This document shows positions 25,778 through 34,473 of a DNA stretch of 35,221 bases, piece after piece (within the stretch, counting starts at the first letter, position 1; each line of letters begins with the position of its first letter). Made by a program: the position numbers and the translations under genes. The DNA comes from Coriobacteriales bacterium (GTDB lineage: Bacteria; Actinomycetota; Coriobacteriia; Coriobacteriales; Atopobiaceae): NCBI GenBank assembly GCA_030529625.1, contig JAUMWN010000006.1:1-35221 (forward strand). Direction: 5' to 3'. The notes under the pieces are model-generated. The model was not told the DNA's origin, did not search any database, and was given only the letters and a program-made list of their open reading frames with translations.

Positions 25778-26986
25778 CTACTCAGGCAGTATGTACACGT
25801 TCTCCTCACCGATTGCCACCAAGACCGGTTCGTTGTGCAGCCGATTTAGCTCACCGATAGTATCGATGAACGGCCTCATAAAACCAGGCTTTGCTTGCGC
25901 GAGTGCTTTTACGCTCTGCCTCGCCCCTTCTCCCGACATTGAGCGGAGCGTCTTCGAGCCGTCCTCAAGTGCCTCGTCTATGGGTGTCGCATCGCCGACC
26001 GGAGTGGAAGCGATGAACTTGCTGAGGCCATCACCCATGGTGCCTAGGCCGTGAAGTACTTGGGATGCGATAGTTCCCCTTGCATCGCGTTCGATGACAT
26101 CGGCACAATGGTTGTAGAGTATGAGGTAGTCGTTCGAGTAGCGTTCCATCTTAGAAGATATGGACTCTAGGTAGTCCCTATCAAAGCTTTTCGCTAGGAC
26201 CACATCAACGACCGTTGCGTAAGAGTAGAGGTACGATGCGAGCTGGTAGTCTCGTAGTGTTTCGGCCATATCAGAAGTCTTCCGCATCACGTCCTTGCTA
26301 ATGTGCATGGGTCCGAGGACGTCGAGCATTGCATCGAGCTGCTTGCGGCACAACTCGATGGCAGTCTCTGCGTCTTTCCAAGCATTCACTACGAGAGTGT
26401 GGCGTGTGGAAAGCCACTGGTCGTTTTCACCGTTGAAGCGGTAGTTCTGCTTGATTTCGTCGAGAATCTTGAAGCCCGCTACGAGCTTGGCCCTGTCGCG
26501 CTCCTTTGCGTAGGTGAACATCTTCTCCTGCATGCTCGCAATGGAGTCGAGTTTTTGGTTGACCTGCATGAGCGCAATCGCAAGGAAGAGCATGGTGGGG
26601 TCGTACGGTGCGACGGTTGTGCTGCTGATTGTTTCGGCGACACCGCCCGCCGCCAGGTGTCGTGCCTGTTCGAAGCTTCCGTTGGCGAATGTCGATCCGA
26701 GACGAGCCGCCTCGTTTTTAAACCGCTGTAGGGATGTGAAGGACAACGGATTGCCCCGGGCGTCAAAGAGGCGACAGAGGTTGTCTCCCGCGATGCTTAT
26801 GCTTGTTGTCGTGTTTACTGTCCTAAAGGCAGCCGGAAGTGAGGCGAACGCCGCGCCGAGGGCGGATATTTCGGAGATGGGGACCTTTACGGCATGCGAT
26901 AGGTCGAGGGTATCCTCGGGAACTGCTGGGAGGTTTAAGAGGTCGTAGGGGACTTGTGTGATCGCATCGTTTTCTTCCGTTGTCAT
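25778..26986 (-). CDS. Hypothetical protein (402 residues)
   Basis: Start at ATG 26986 with AAGGAGAG upstream and a TACAAT -10-like box at 27022-27027 on the same strand. The protein opens with an acidic, variable segment, then VNTTTSISIAGDNLCRLFDARGNPL and TVAPYDPTMLFLAIALMQVNQKLDSI, a hydrophobic helix that could insert in a membrane, followed by about 250 residues of mixed-charge helix. I believe related proteins of unknown function exist in Firmicutes with the same 'P-x-x-LF-A-ALM-x-x-x-KLD-I' core, but cannot name a family. Together with the 183-residue protein it may be a toxin or effector unit within the defence island; this is inference. Confidence 0.7.
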   Translation of the reverse strand: MTTEENDAITQVPYDLLNLPAVPEDTLDLSHAVKVPISEISALGAAFASLPAAFRTVNTTTSISIAGDNLCRLFDARGNPLSFTSLQRFKNEAARLGSTFANGSFEQARHLAAGGVAETISSTTVAPYDPTMLFLAIALMQVNQKLDSIASMQEKMFTYAKERDRAKLVAGFKILDEIKQNYRFNGENDQWLSTRHTLVVNAWKDAETAIELCRKQLDAMLDVLGPMHISKDVMRKTSDMAETLRDYQLASYLYSYATVVDVVLAKSFDRDYLESISSKMERYSNDYLILYNHCADVIERDARGTIASQVLHGLGTMGDGLSKFIASTPVGDATPIDEALEDGSKTLRSMSGEGARQSVKALAQAKPGFMRPFIDTIGELNRLHNEPVLVAIGEENVYILPE

Positions 26987-27010
26987 TTTCTGCTCTCCTT
27001 GGTACGACAC

Positions 27011-27510
27011 CAGTCGAAATCATTGTACAAAGACTGCTGGACGCAATATGGGTGGCCGCCATTGAGGCCAATCGCGCCAGCTCACTTGCTTATATATCGA
27101 ATAGGGCTTTAGTTAGCTGACGCTCTCATTCTAAGATAACTTCTCGAGGCGAACCTCACAGACTGAGATAACGATTAAGTCGTGACACGAGACTTCCACT
27201 GTTTCAAAACTGAGTAATTTGATAGAGGTAATACATTCTTTAGCAATATAAAACTAGTAGTTGCCATAACGCTGCTCCGCAATCTCAGCAGTGGTCCCTG
27301 CCGCTACTCACGCACTGCTCATCGCTTGTCGATGTGACTGGTGAGGACTAATGCTATGGCGATAGAATTCAAGCCGCGTACCGCATATTACAAGCAAAGT
27401 GGGGCATGGGCTATTCGCAAGCACTGAGGGATGGCACAACGCAGGGGCACCGAGCCTCTCGAATCGCGCTTGTTCCCTCTTTTTGGAGGGCCGACACGAG
27501 AGACGAGGAA
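27011..27510. other. AT-rich gap between divergent transcription units
   Basis: About 500 bases with clearly lower GC than the rest, especially 27090-27260. It must contain promoters for both the 402-residue gene (-) and the helicase operon (+). No long frame, no tRNA and no obvious terminator seen. One short frame is listed separately (27356-27427). Confidence 0.5.
27356..27427 (+). CDS. Possible 23-residue leader peptide or gene stub
   Basis: ATG 27356 with GAGG eleven bases ahead encodes MAIEFKPRTAYYKQSGAWAI plus RKH and stop, just before the helicase operon. It could be a leader peptide or the stub of a lost gene. Nothing beyond the frame and the weak ribosome site supports it. Confidence 0.2.
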   Translation: MAIEFKPRTAYYKQSGAWAIRKH

Positions 27511-30500
27511 ATGACCGACTTCGAGACCTTCGACAATAGGGGCAAGATACTCAAGGATGACCTCGTCGCGAGGCTACGGGCCGGCGACAGGGTTGCCGTC
27601 GCAGCCGCCTACTTCTCCATCTACGGCTACCAGGAGCTAAAGGGCCAGCTCGAGGGTCTGGAGGAGCTGCGCTTCCTCTACACAGAGCCGACCTTCCTCA
27701 AGGCGAGGGAGGACAAGCGGGCTCGCGAATTCTATATCCCGCGCAAGGGACGCGAGCGTGGCGTAGCCGGGACGGAACTGGAGATTCGACTACGAAACGA
27801 ACTCACGCAGCGCGCCGTGGCACGGGAGTGCGCCGAGTGGATCCGCTCGAAGGCCGCGTTCCGGTCGCTCGGCAAGGGACAGAGCTTCCCCCAGTCCTTC
27901 ATCCAGGTAGAGTCGGCAGACGATGCCTACGCCTACCTTCCCGTGGAGGGTATAACGGCACCTGCCATCGGTGCGGCTCCTGGGTCGAGCCCCTTTACCT
28001 GCATCATGCGGCAGGGTGCCGACGTATCACACCAGCTGCTCGCGCTCTTCGACCAGGCATGGGAGGACGAGTCCGCCACGGAGGACGTGACCGAGCAGGT
28101 GGTGGAGTCCATCACTAACATGTACCGCGAGAACGCGCCCGAGCTCATGTACTACAAGGCGCTCTTCGAGTTATTCAACGAGTTTTTGGAGAGCCTGGAC
28201 GAGGACGACCTACCCAAGGAGGCGACGGGCTTTCGTGACTCCAAGGTGTGGGGCATGCTCTATGACTTCCAGCGCGACGCTGCGCTGGCCATCATAAGCA
28301 AGCTCGAGACATACAACGGCTGCATCCTTGCCGACTCGGTGGGTTTGGGCAAGACCTTCACCGCGCTTGCAGTGATCAAGTACTACGAGGCGCGCAACAA
28401 GGACGTGCTCGTTCTCTGCCCCAAGAAGCTCTCTGACAACTGGATGACCTACCGCAACAACCAGGCGAACAACCCCATCGCGGCAGACCGGCTGCGCTAC
28501 GATGTGCTCTACCACACTGATCTCTCGCGCGAACGTGGCAGGAGCGTGGGCGGCATTGACCTTGCGACCTTCAACTGGGATACCTACGACTTGGTGGTCA
28601 TAGACGAGTCGCATAACTTCCGCAACGGCGCGGACAACGCGGCCAAGAACGATGACCGCGAGAACCGCTATCAGAAGCTCATGAACAAGGTCATTGGCAA
28701 AGGCGGGCGCACTCGCGTGCTCATGCTCTCGGCGACGCCGGTGAACAACCGCTTTCGCGATTTGCAAAACCAGTTGGAGCTTGCCTACCGGGGAAACAAT
28801 CAGGACTGGCAAGAGGCGCTTGGCCTGCGCAATGACGTACGCGCAACCTTCCGCAACGCCCAGTCGGTCTACGGCAGGTGGTCCAAGCTCGAACCCGAGG
28901 AGCGCACGACGAAGGCGCTTATGGGCATGCTCGACCCTGACTTTTTCAAGCTACTCGACCAGGTGACGGTGGCGCGCAGCCGCAGGCAGATTCAGCGCTA
29001 CTACGATGTGGAAGCCATCGGCCCCTTCCCCAAGAGGCTCGACCCCGTGACGAGGAGGCCGGACCTCTCCAACGCGCCTGACGTGGGAACCTTCCACAAG
29101 ATTGCGGAGGCCCTGGATGAGATAAAACTCGCCTCGTACGTGCCTTCCGCCTACATCCAGCCCTCCAAGCAGCGCAAATACGAACAGGTAGGCCTCACCT
29201 TCGCGGGAAGGGAGTGGGGGCTCAGGCGCCTTATGGCCACCAACCTCCTCAAGCGTCTGGAGAGTTGCGTGGAATCGTTCCGGCTCACGCTCGGTAAGGT
29301 GACGGCGGCCATAGAGGCAAAGGTTGCACTGGTGAACGAGTTCGAGCACACGCCTGGCAAGGCGCGCATGTCGGTGCGCATGGACACGGTGCCGGACCTT
29401 GACCTGGACGACCAAAACGCGTCCGACTACGTGGTGGGCGGCAAGGCGGAGATTGCGCTCGAGGACATGGACTGGGTTACGTGGAGACGCCACATGCGCG
29501 AGGACCTGCGCGTGCTGGGACGCATCGCAAGCATGGTGAGCGCGGTGGATCCTGCGCATGACTCCAAGCTCGCCGAGCTCAAGGAGATTATCCGTACCAA
29601 GTCGGCCGATCCCATCAACTCTGGAAACAGGAAGGTCCTCGTCTTCACTGCTTTCTCCGACACGGCAGACTACCTCTTCGAGCATGTAGCGTCGTTCGCA
29701 AAGGGGGAGTTGGGGCTCGAGACTGCGGTCGTGACGGGATCTACGGCGGGGCGCACGACGCTTAAGGGAATACCTGCGGACACGCAATCCGTGCTCGCGT
29801 GCTTCTCGCCACGTTCGAAGGAGCGTGAGGTCATCGCCCCCAACCTCACGGGCAAGGACGTGGACGTGCTCATTGCCACAGACTGCATCAGTGAGGGCCA
29901 GAACCTGCAGGATTGCGATTGCGTGGTCAACTACGACATACACTGGAATCCTGTGCGCATCGTGCAGAGGTTCGGGCGTGTGGACCGCATCGGCTCGCAC
30001 AACGAGCGCATCCAGCTCGTGAACTTCTGGCCCAACGTAGAACTGGACGAATACATAAACCTCAAGGCCCGCGTGGAGACGCGCATGCGCATAACCGTGA
30101 TGACCTCCACGGGCGACGACGACCTGGTGAACGCGGACGAGCGCGGAGACTTGGAATACCGTGCCAAGCAAATCGAGCAGATCCTTACACAGAGCGTGGA
30201 CCTGGAGGACGTGACGGGAGGGGTCTCCATCACCGACCTTGGACTCGACGAGTTCAGAACCGACCTCGTGAGCTGGCTCAAGTTCCACGACGAGGGGGAG
30301 TTCCCACCGCACGGCACGCACGCGGTGGTAGCAGGCGAAGATCCTGGCATCGTCTTCGTGCTGCGTAACGTAAACCGTGGCGTCGACATGGGGAGGGCGA
30401 ACCGCCTACACCCGTTCTACCTCGTCTACGTAGCCGAGGACGGCTCCATCGTTCACGGGCAGCTCGATGCGCGCGACACCCTCACTGCCATGCGCGTGCT

Positions 30501-30744
30501 CTGTCGGGGCAAGATGGAGCCCAACGCAGAGCTGTGCCACGTGTTCAATCGCCAGACCAAGGACGGACGCGACATGCGCGGCCCCACGCGCTTGCTGCAG
30601 GCGGCGGTGGGATCGATGGTCAAAACAGATGAGTCGTCGGTGGTGGACAGCTTCTTCGGAGGCGGCACATCGCTGGTGGGGCGCTCTGGCATCGCCAAGG
30701 GACTCGACGACTTCGAGCTCCTATGCTTTTTGGTGGTGATGTAG
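27511..30744 (+). CDS. SNF2-type helicase with N-terminal PLD-like domain (defence-associated)
   Basis: 1077 residues. The start FDNRGKILKDDLVARLRAGD with AAAYFSIYGYQEL matches the PLD-like domain that precedes this helicase type; no HKD motif is visible. The SF2 core follows: SVGLGKTFTALAVI with Lys281, VIDESHNFRNG near 362, LSATPVNNR, and the C-terminal lobe with ATDCISEGQNLQDCD and QRFGRVDRIGSHNE. ATG 27511 is chosen because MTDFE fits the domain start; its ribosome site is weak, and the frame is open to 27406. Its stop touches the DUF4391 start, so the two are coupled. These helicases sit with DUF4391 and type III-like methyltransferases in many bacteria, probably acting on foreign DNA. 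Confidence 0.9.
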   Translation: MTDFETFDNRGKILKDDLVARLRAGDRVAVAAAYFSIYGYQELKGQLEGLEELRFLYTEPTFLKAREDKRAREFYIPRKGRERGVAGTELEIRLRNELTQRAVARECAEWIRSKAAFRSLGKGQSFPQSFIQVESADDAYAYLPVEGITAPAIGAAPGSSPFTCIMRQGADVSHQLLALFDQAWEDESATEDVTEQVVESITNMYRENAPELMYYKALFELFNEFLESLDEDDLPKEATGFRDSKVWGMLYDFQRDAALAIISKLETYNGCILADSVGLGKTFTALAVIKYYEARNKDVLVLCPKKLSDNWMTYRNNQANNPIAADRLRYDVLYHTDLSRERGRSVGGIDLATFNWDTYDLVVIDESHNFRNGADNAAKNDDRENRYQKLMNKVIGKGGRTRVLMLSATPVNNRFRDLQNQLELAYRGNNQDWQEALGLRNDVRATFRNAQSVYGRWSKLEPEERTTKALMGMLDPDFFKLLDQVTVARSRRQIQRYYDVEAIGPFPKRLDPVTRRPDLSNAPDVGTFHKIAEALDEIKLASYVPSAYIQPSKQRKYEQVGLTFAGREWGLRRLMATNLLKRLESCVESFRLTLGKVTAAIEAKVALVNEFEHTPGKARMSVRMDTVPDLDLDDQNASDYVVGGKAEIALEDMDWVTWRRHMREDLRVLGRIASMVSAVDPAHDSKLAELKEIIRTKSADPINSGNRKVLVFTAFSDTADYLFEHVASFAKGELGLETAVVTGSTAGRTTLKGIPADTQSVLACFSPRSKEREVIAPNLTGKDVDVLIATDCISEGQNLQDCDCVVNYDIHWNPVRIVQRFGRVDRIGSHNERIQLVNFWPNVELDEYINLKARVETRMRITVMTSTGDDDLVNADERGDLEYRAKQIEQILTQSVDLEDVTGGVSITDLGLDEFRTDLVSWLKFHDEGEFPPHGTHAVVAGEDPGIVFVLRNVNRGVDMGRANRLHPFYLVYVAEDGSIVHGQLDARDTLTAMRVLCRGKMEPNAELCHVFNRQTKDGRDMRGPTRLLQAAVGSMVKTDESSVVDSFFGGGTSLVGRSGIAKGLDDFELLCFLVVM

Positions 30745-31353
30745 GTGTTTGGGCTCCCGTCCACGACCGAGGTCGAGCAGGTGCTCCCCAAAGCGGGCTT
30801 CTATCGCAACATGGATTTGGACGCGCGCATCAAGAAGCAATTTGTGTCCAACGTGGGACGTATAGTTATCACCAACGTCATCCGACCCGACACATGCAAC
30901 CTCGCGGACGGATTTCGCGCGCACGAGATCTTCGTCATCGTAGTGGAGCCAAAGGGAGGCGGGGTCTCAGAAGCCGTCGTGCGAACGATCCTTCGGGCCA
31001 CGCCAAACCGCATAGTGGTCGTAGACGGCGCGACGGGTGTGGTGTGGGCGAAGGGTCCATCGGGGACCATCCGCTCCGACGGGCTGGAAGAGTTTCGCCT
31101 CAACGGCCGTAACCTGGACGAGGCGTGGGACTCGATCCTTGCCCAGGTTGCGCTTCGCGAGGATGACGGAGTGAATGTGGCCGAGCGTATAAAGAGAAGC
31201 GAGGCCATCGAGGCGCTGGAGCGGGAGGTTACGACGCTAGAGAGGAAGTGTCGCAGAGAGCGACAGATAGCAAGGAGAAACGAACTGTTCGCGAAGTTAC
31301 GAAACAAGCGTAGGGAGTTGGATGCGCTGAGGAAGGGGGAAGCCCATGGATGA
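30745..31353 (+). CDS. DUF4391 domain protein
   Basis: 202 residues from GTG 30745, directly after the helicase stop. Blocks FGLPSTTEVEQVLPKAGFYR and FVIVVEPKGGGVSEAVVRTI, RIVVVDGATGVVWA follow DUF4391; the C-terminal 60 residues are a charged coiled coil (ALEREVTTLERKCRRER). Its biochemical role is not known, but the family is found beside this helicase type and DNA methyltransferases. The last eight bases overlap the start of the nuclease gene, so translation is coupled. Confidence 0.8.
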   Translation: MFGLPSTTEVEQVLPKAGFYRNMDLDARIKKQFVSNVGRIVITNVIRPDTCNLADGFRAHEIFVIVVEPKGGGVSEAVVRTILRATPNRIVVVDGATGVVWAKGPSGTIRSDGLEEFRLNGRNLDEAWDSILAQVALREDDGVNVAERIKRSEAIEALEREVTTLERKCRRERQIARRNELFAKLRNKRRELDALRKGEAHG

Positions 31354-32443
31354 GTCACGTAAGAGGCTGGACAACGGCACAGATAAAAACGTAGTCATTC
31401 CCTCTCCGGAGCCGCTGTCGCAGATGGACACGGCATACGTTGAGTTCATTGAGCGTCTTAAGCGCGATATTGCAAGGCAGCGCGTCTCCATCGCACTGCG
31501 TGCCAGTGCGGACGTGATTTGCCAATACTGGTACATTGGCAATGCCATTCTGGAACAACAGCGACTCTATGGGTGGGGTGCCAAGGTGATCGATCGCATC
31601 TCATCCGACTTGCGTAAGGCCTTTCCTGATGCTGAGGGGTTCTCGCCGAGAAACCTAAAGGACATGCGACGATTCGCTAAAGAATGGCCTGATTTCGCAA
31701 TTGTGCGACAGCTTGTCGCACAAATCCCATGGGGAACGAACATAGTGCTAATGCAGAAGCTCAAGACCCAAGAGCAGCGAATCTGGTATGCGCAACAAAC
31801 CATAGAGAACGGGTGGGGTCGCGACACCCTCGTCGAGCATATCCGCAAAAACGACTGGGAACGCAGCGGCAAGGCAGTCAACAATTTCGAGGCATCGTTA
31901 CCAAGTCCGGATTCCGAGCTTGCCGCTCAGACGTTTAAGGACCCGTATTGGTTCGACTTTATGGGAAAAGCGGAACTGCAGCGTGAGCGCGAGGTGGAGC
32001 AAAAGCTTATCGAGCACATCCAAGAGTTTCTCATCGAGCTAGGCCAGGGGTTCGCGTTTGTTGGGCGGCAGGTTCATTTGGAGCTGGGAGGGGAGGATTA
32101 TTACCTGGATCTTCTCTTCTATCACCTCAAGTTGCGATGCTTCGTAGTCGTGGAACTCAAAGCACGTGACTTTGAGCCTGGGTTTTTGGGTCAGCTCAAC
32201 ATGTACCAGAACGTCGTGAACGCCGTGCTCAGGCATCCAGATGATAAGCCGACCATCGGACTCCTGCTGGTGAGGGGAAAGAACGAGACCACGGTTCGCT
32301 ACTCGTTGGAGGGGTACCTCAACCCAATTGGTGTGGCGGAGTGGCAGCAACAACTTGAGCAGGCATTGCCAGCCAGCATCGCCGCAGACTTGCCAACTAT
32401 TGAGGACATAGAGCGCGAGCTTGAGGAAGGTGGCGACGAATAG
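31346..32443 (+). CDS. PD-(D/E)XK nuclease, DUF1016/YhcG family
   Basis: 365 residues. The N-terminal DUF1016 half has YWYIGNAILEQQRLYGWGAKVIDRISSDL and GFSPRNLKDMRRFAKEWP; the C-terminal half is the nuclease: YYLDLLFYHLKLRCFVVVELK with Asp near 252 and E270-L-K272, then LGQLNMYQNVVN. This is the classic YhcG pattern of catalytic D...ExK. Members are thought to cut DNA and are often linked to restriction-modification loci. ATG 31346 overlaps DUF4391 by eight bases and the gene ends two bases before the methyltransferase start, so it belongs to the operon. It is an uncommon guest in the helicase/DUF4391/methyltransferase order as far as I recall. Confidence 0.9.
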   Translation: MDESRKRLDNGTDKNVVIPSPEPLSQMDTAYVEFIERLKRDIARQRVSIALRASADVICQYWYIGNAILEQQRLYGWGAKVIDRISSDLRKAFPDAEGFSPRNLKDMRRFAKEWPDFAIVRQLVAQIPWGTNIVLMQKLKTQEQRIWYAQQTIENGWGRDTLVEHIRKNDWERSGKAVNNFEASLPSPDSELAAQTFKDPYWFDFMGKAELQREREVEQKLIEHIQEFLIELGQGFAFVGRQVHLELGGEDYYLDLLFYHLKLRCFVVVELKARDFEPGFLGQLNMYQNVVNAVLRHPDDKPTIGLLLVRGKNETTVRYSLEGYLNPIGVAEWQQQLEQALPASIAADLPTIEDIERELEEGGDE

Positions 32444-32918
32444 CCATGGAGAAGATTGAACGGACCACGCCGGACCTCACACAGGAGAACATCGACAGGC
32501 TCGCTGAGCTGTTTCCGAGCGTCGTGACCGAAGCCTTGGACGAAGAGGGGAGGCCCAAACGGGCCATCGACTTCGACGCGCTCCGGGACCTGCTGAGCGA
32601 TGATGCGGTTGAGGGTCGCCGCGAGCGGTATCAGTTCACGTGGCCTGGCAAGGCAAAGGCTCGGTTGGAGGCGAGAACGCCCACAAGCAAGACCATGCGC
32701 CCCTGTCCCGAGAAGTCGGTCGACTGGGAGACGACTCAGAACCTCTATATCGAGGGTGACAACCTAGAGGCGCTCAAGATTATGCGCGAGACCTATGCGG
32801 GCAAGGTTAAGCTCATATACATCGATCCGCCGTACAACACGGGTCATGACTTCATCTACGATGACGACTTTGGACAGACGCGCGCGGAGTACGAGGCGAT
32901 TAGCGGCGATTATGAGGC

Positions 32919-32926
32919 GGGGGGGG
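32919..32926 (+). repeat. Poly-G tract (G8) at the Mod frameshift
   Basis: Eight G in a row, the exact point at which the frame of the methyltransferase is lost. In Neisseria, Haemophilus and Helicobacter mod genes, G or tetranucleotide tracts slip during replication and switch the gene on and off. Confidence 0.75.
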
Positions 32927-33376
32927 TCGCCTCGTTGCGAACCCCGAGTCCAATGGCCGCTTTCACTCTGATTGGTGCTCGATGATGTATCCGAGATTGC
33001 TGCTGGCTAGGGATATGCTGAGTGCGGATGGGGCGATATTCATTAGCATCGATGATGGAGAGGCTGCCAACCTGCAAAAGGTGTGCGAGGAGGTCTTTGG
33101 GGCGCAGTGCTTTGTGGGGAACATATCGTGGCAGAGGACGTATTCGCCGAGGAATGACTCGAAAGGCCTTCCCGCAGAGGTGGAGCATCTATTGGTATTT
33201 TCGAAAACTCCGAGTTGGATTCCTAAGCGGTTGCCGAGAACAGCAGAGATGGATAGCCGGTACTCAAGCCCGGATGGAGATCCACGACCGTGGACCTCTA
33301 GCGAGGCGGCGGCACCTGGAGCTGTGACGCATCAAGGTATGGTATATGCCATTCAGCACCCCCTCACAGGCGAGCT

Positions 33377-33422
33377 GCTGTACCCGCCGAACGGTCGGTG
33401 CCGACCGTTCGGCGGGTACAGC
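33377..33422. repeat. Perfect 22-bp inverted repeat inside the Mod gene
   Basis: Arms 33377-33398 and 33401-33422 are exact reverse complements with only TG between them. They encode LLYPPNGRCRPFGGYS. The left arm codes the conserved YPPNGR block of type III Mod proteins; the right arm looks like its templated copy. It would form a very stable cruciform or RNA hairpin. Confidence 0.85.
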
Positions 33423-34473
33423 ATGCTCGACCTGATGAGTGGCTGGGCTGAATATGAATGGCGTGATATTCAAGATGAAGTCCGTCGTGCAGAGATTTGT
33501 GGCATCAGTCCAGAAGAGGTTCGTCCTGGCGTTAAAGCTCTCATGCTCAAGGAAGCGACTGAGGAGACTTACGCAAAAGCACGAGAACGATACAGTGCCG
33601 GTTGCTGGCCTAAACTGTATTTCACAAATAATGGCTTGGGTGGCATGAGGTGCAAGCGGTATGTTGATGAAGTCGAAGGTCTTATGCCCACTAACCTTTG
33701 GACATATGAATCTGTCGGTCACACTGATGAAGCCAAAAAGGCGCTTAAGAAGCTTTTCGACGGTACGGCTCCCTTCGACACGCCCAAACCCGTGCGTCTG
33801 ATGGACCGCATCCTCACTATCGCCTCCGACTCCGATTCCCTTGTCCTCGACTTCTTCTCCGGCTCTGCATCTATGGGCGAGGCGGTGCTGCGCAAGAACT
33901 CTGAGGACGGTGGTACTCGTCGTTTCGTTCTCGTACAAATACCCGAGGCAGCTTCGGGCGACTTTAACACGTTGTGTGACGTGGGGGAGGAGCGTCTGCG
34001 CCGTGTGCGCAAGAGCATGCTTCCCGAAGGCGACCAGCTCGATTTGGACGATGGGCCGCATCCCGACCTCGGTTTCCGTGTCCTTCGCGTGGATGACTCT
34101 GTGCTCAAGGACACTTACGCCGACCCATCTTCCACCACACAGGCGTCTCTCTTCGACCTTGTCGACAACCTCGAAGACGGCGCCACGGGACTTGACCTTC
34201 TCTTCCAAGTGCTACCCAAGTTCCGCATCCCATACTCGGCAAGCATCGAGCAGCGAACCATTTGCGGATGCGAGGTCTTTGACGTCAACGACGGCCAGCT
34301 CCTGGCCTGCTTCGATCGATCTGTCTCTACCGACGCTATCGAGGCCATCGCCAAGGAGCAGCCGCTCTACGCCGTGTTCCGCGACGCCTCCTTTACAAAC
34401 GACGCTGCCGTGGCGAATCTCGAGGAGCTGTTCAAAACGTTTAGCCCCGACACCATACGGCGGGTGATCTAGC

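Larger units (their letters stand above)
32446..34472 (+). pseudogene. Type III-like DNA methyltransferase (Mod), frameshifted at a G8 tract; possibly phase-variable
   Basis: The first frame (32446-32985) gives 179 residues with IYIDPPYNTG (DPPY at 127-130) and then shifts into nonsense after the G-run at 32919-32926. The second frame picks up just after it (RLVANPESNGRFHSDWCSMM) and reads from there to 34472, with the AdoMet motif LDFFSGSASMGEAV. DPPY before FxGxG is the beta-class order of type III Mod subunits, which methylate adenine. Nine or six G would join both frames into one protein of about 675 residues, a normal length. So the gene is either switched off by slippage, a true pseudogene, or a sequencing error. 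The mid-region holds a 22-bp inverted repeat. It starts two bases after the nuclease gene and ends one base before the Fic gene. Confidence 0.85.
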
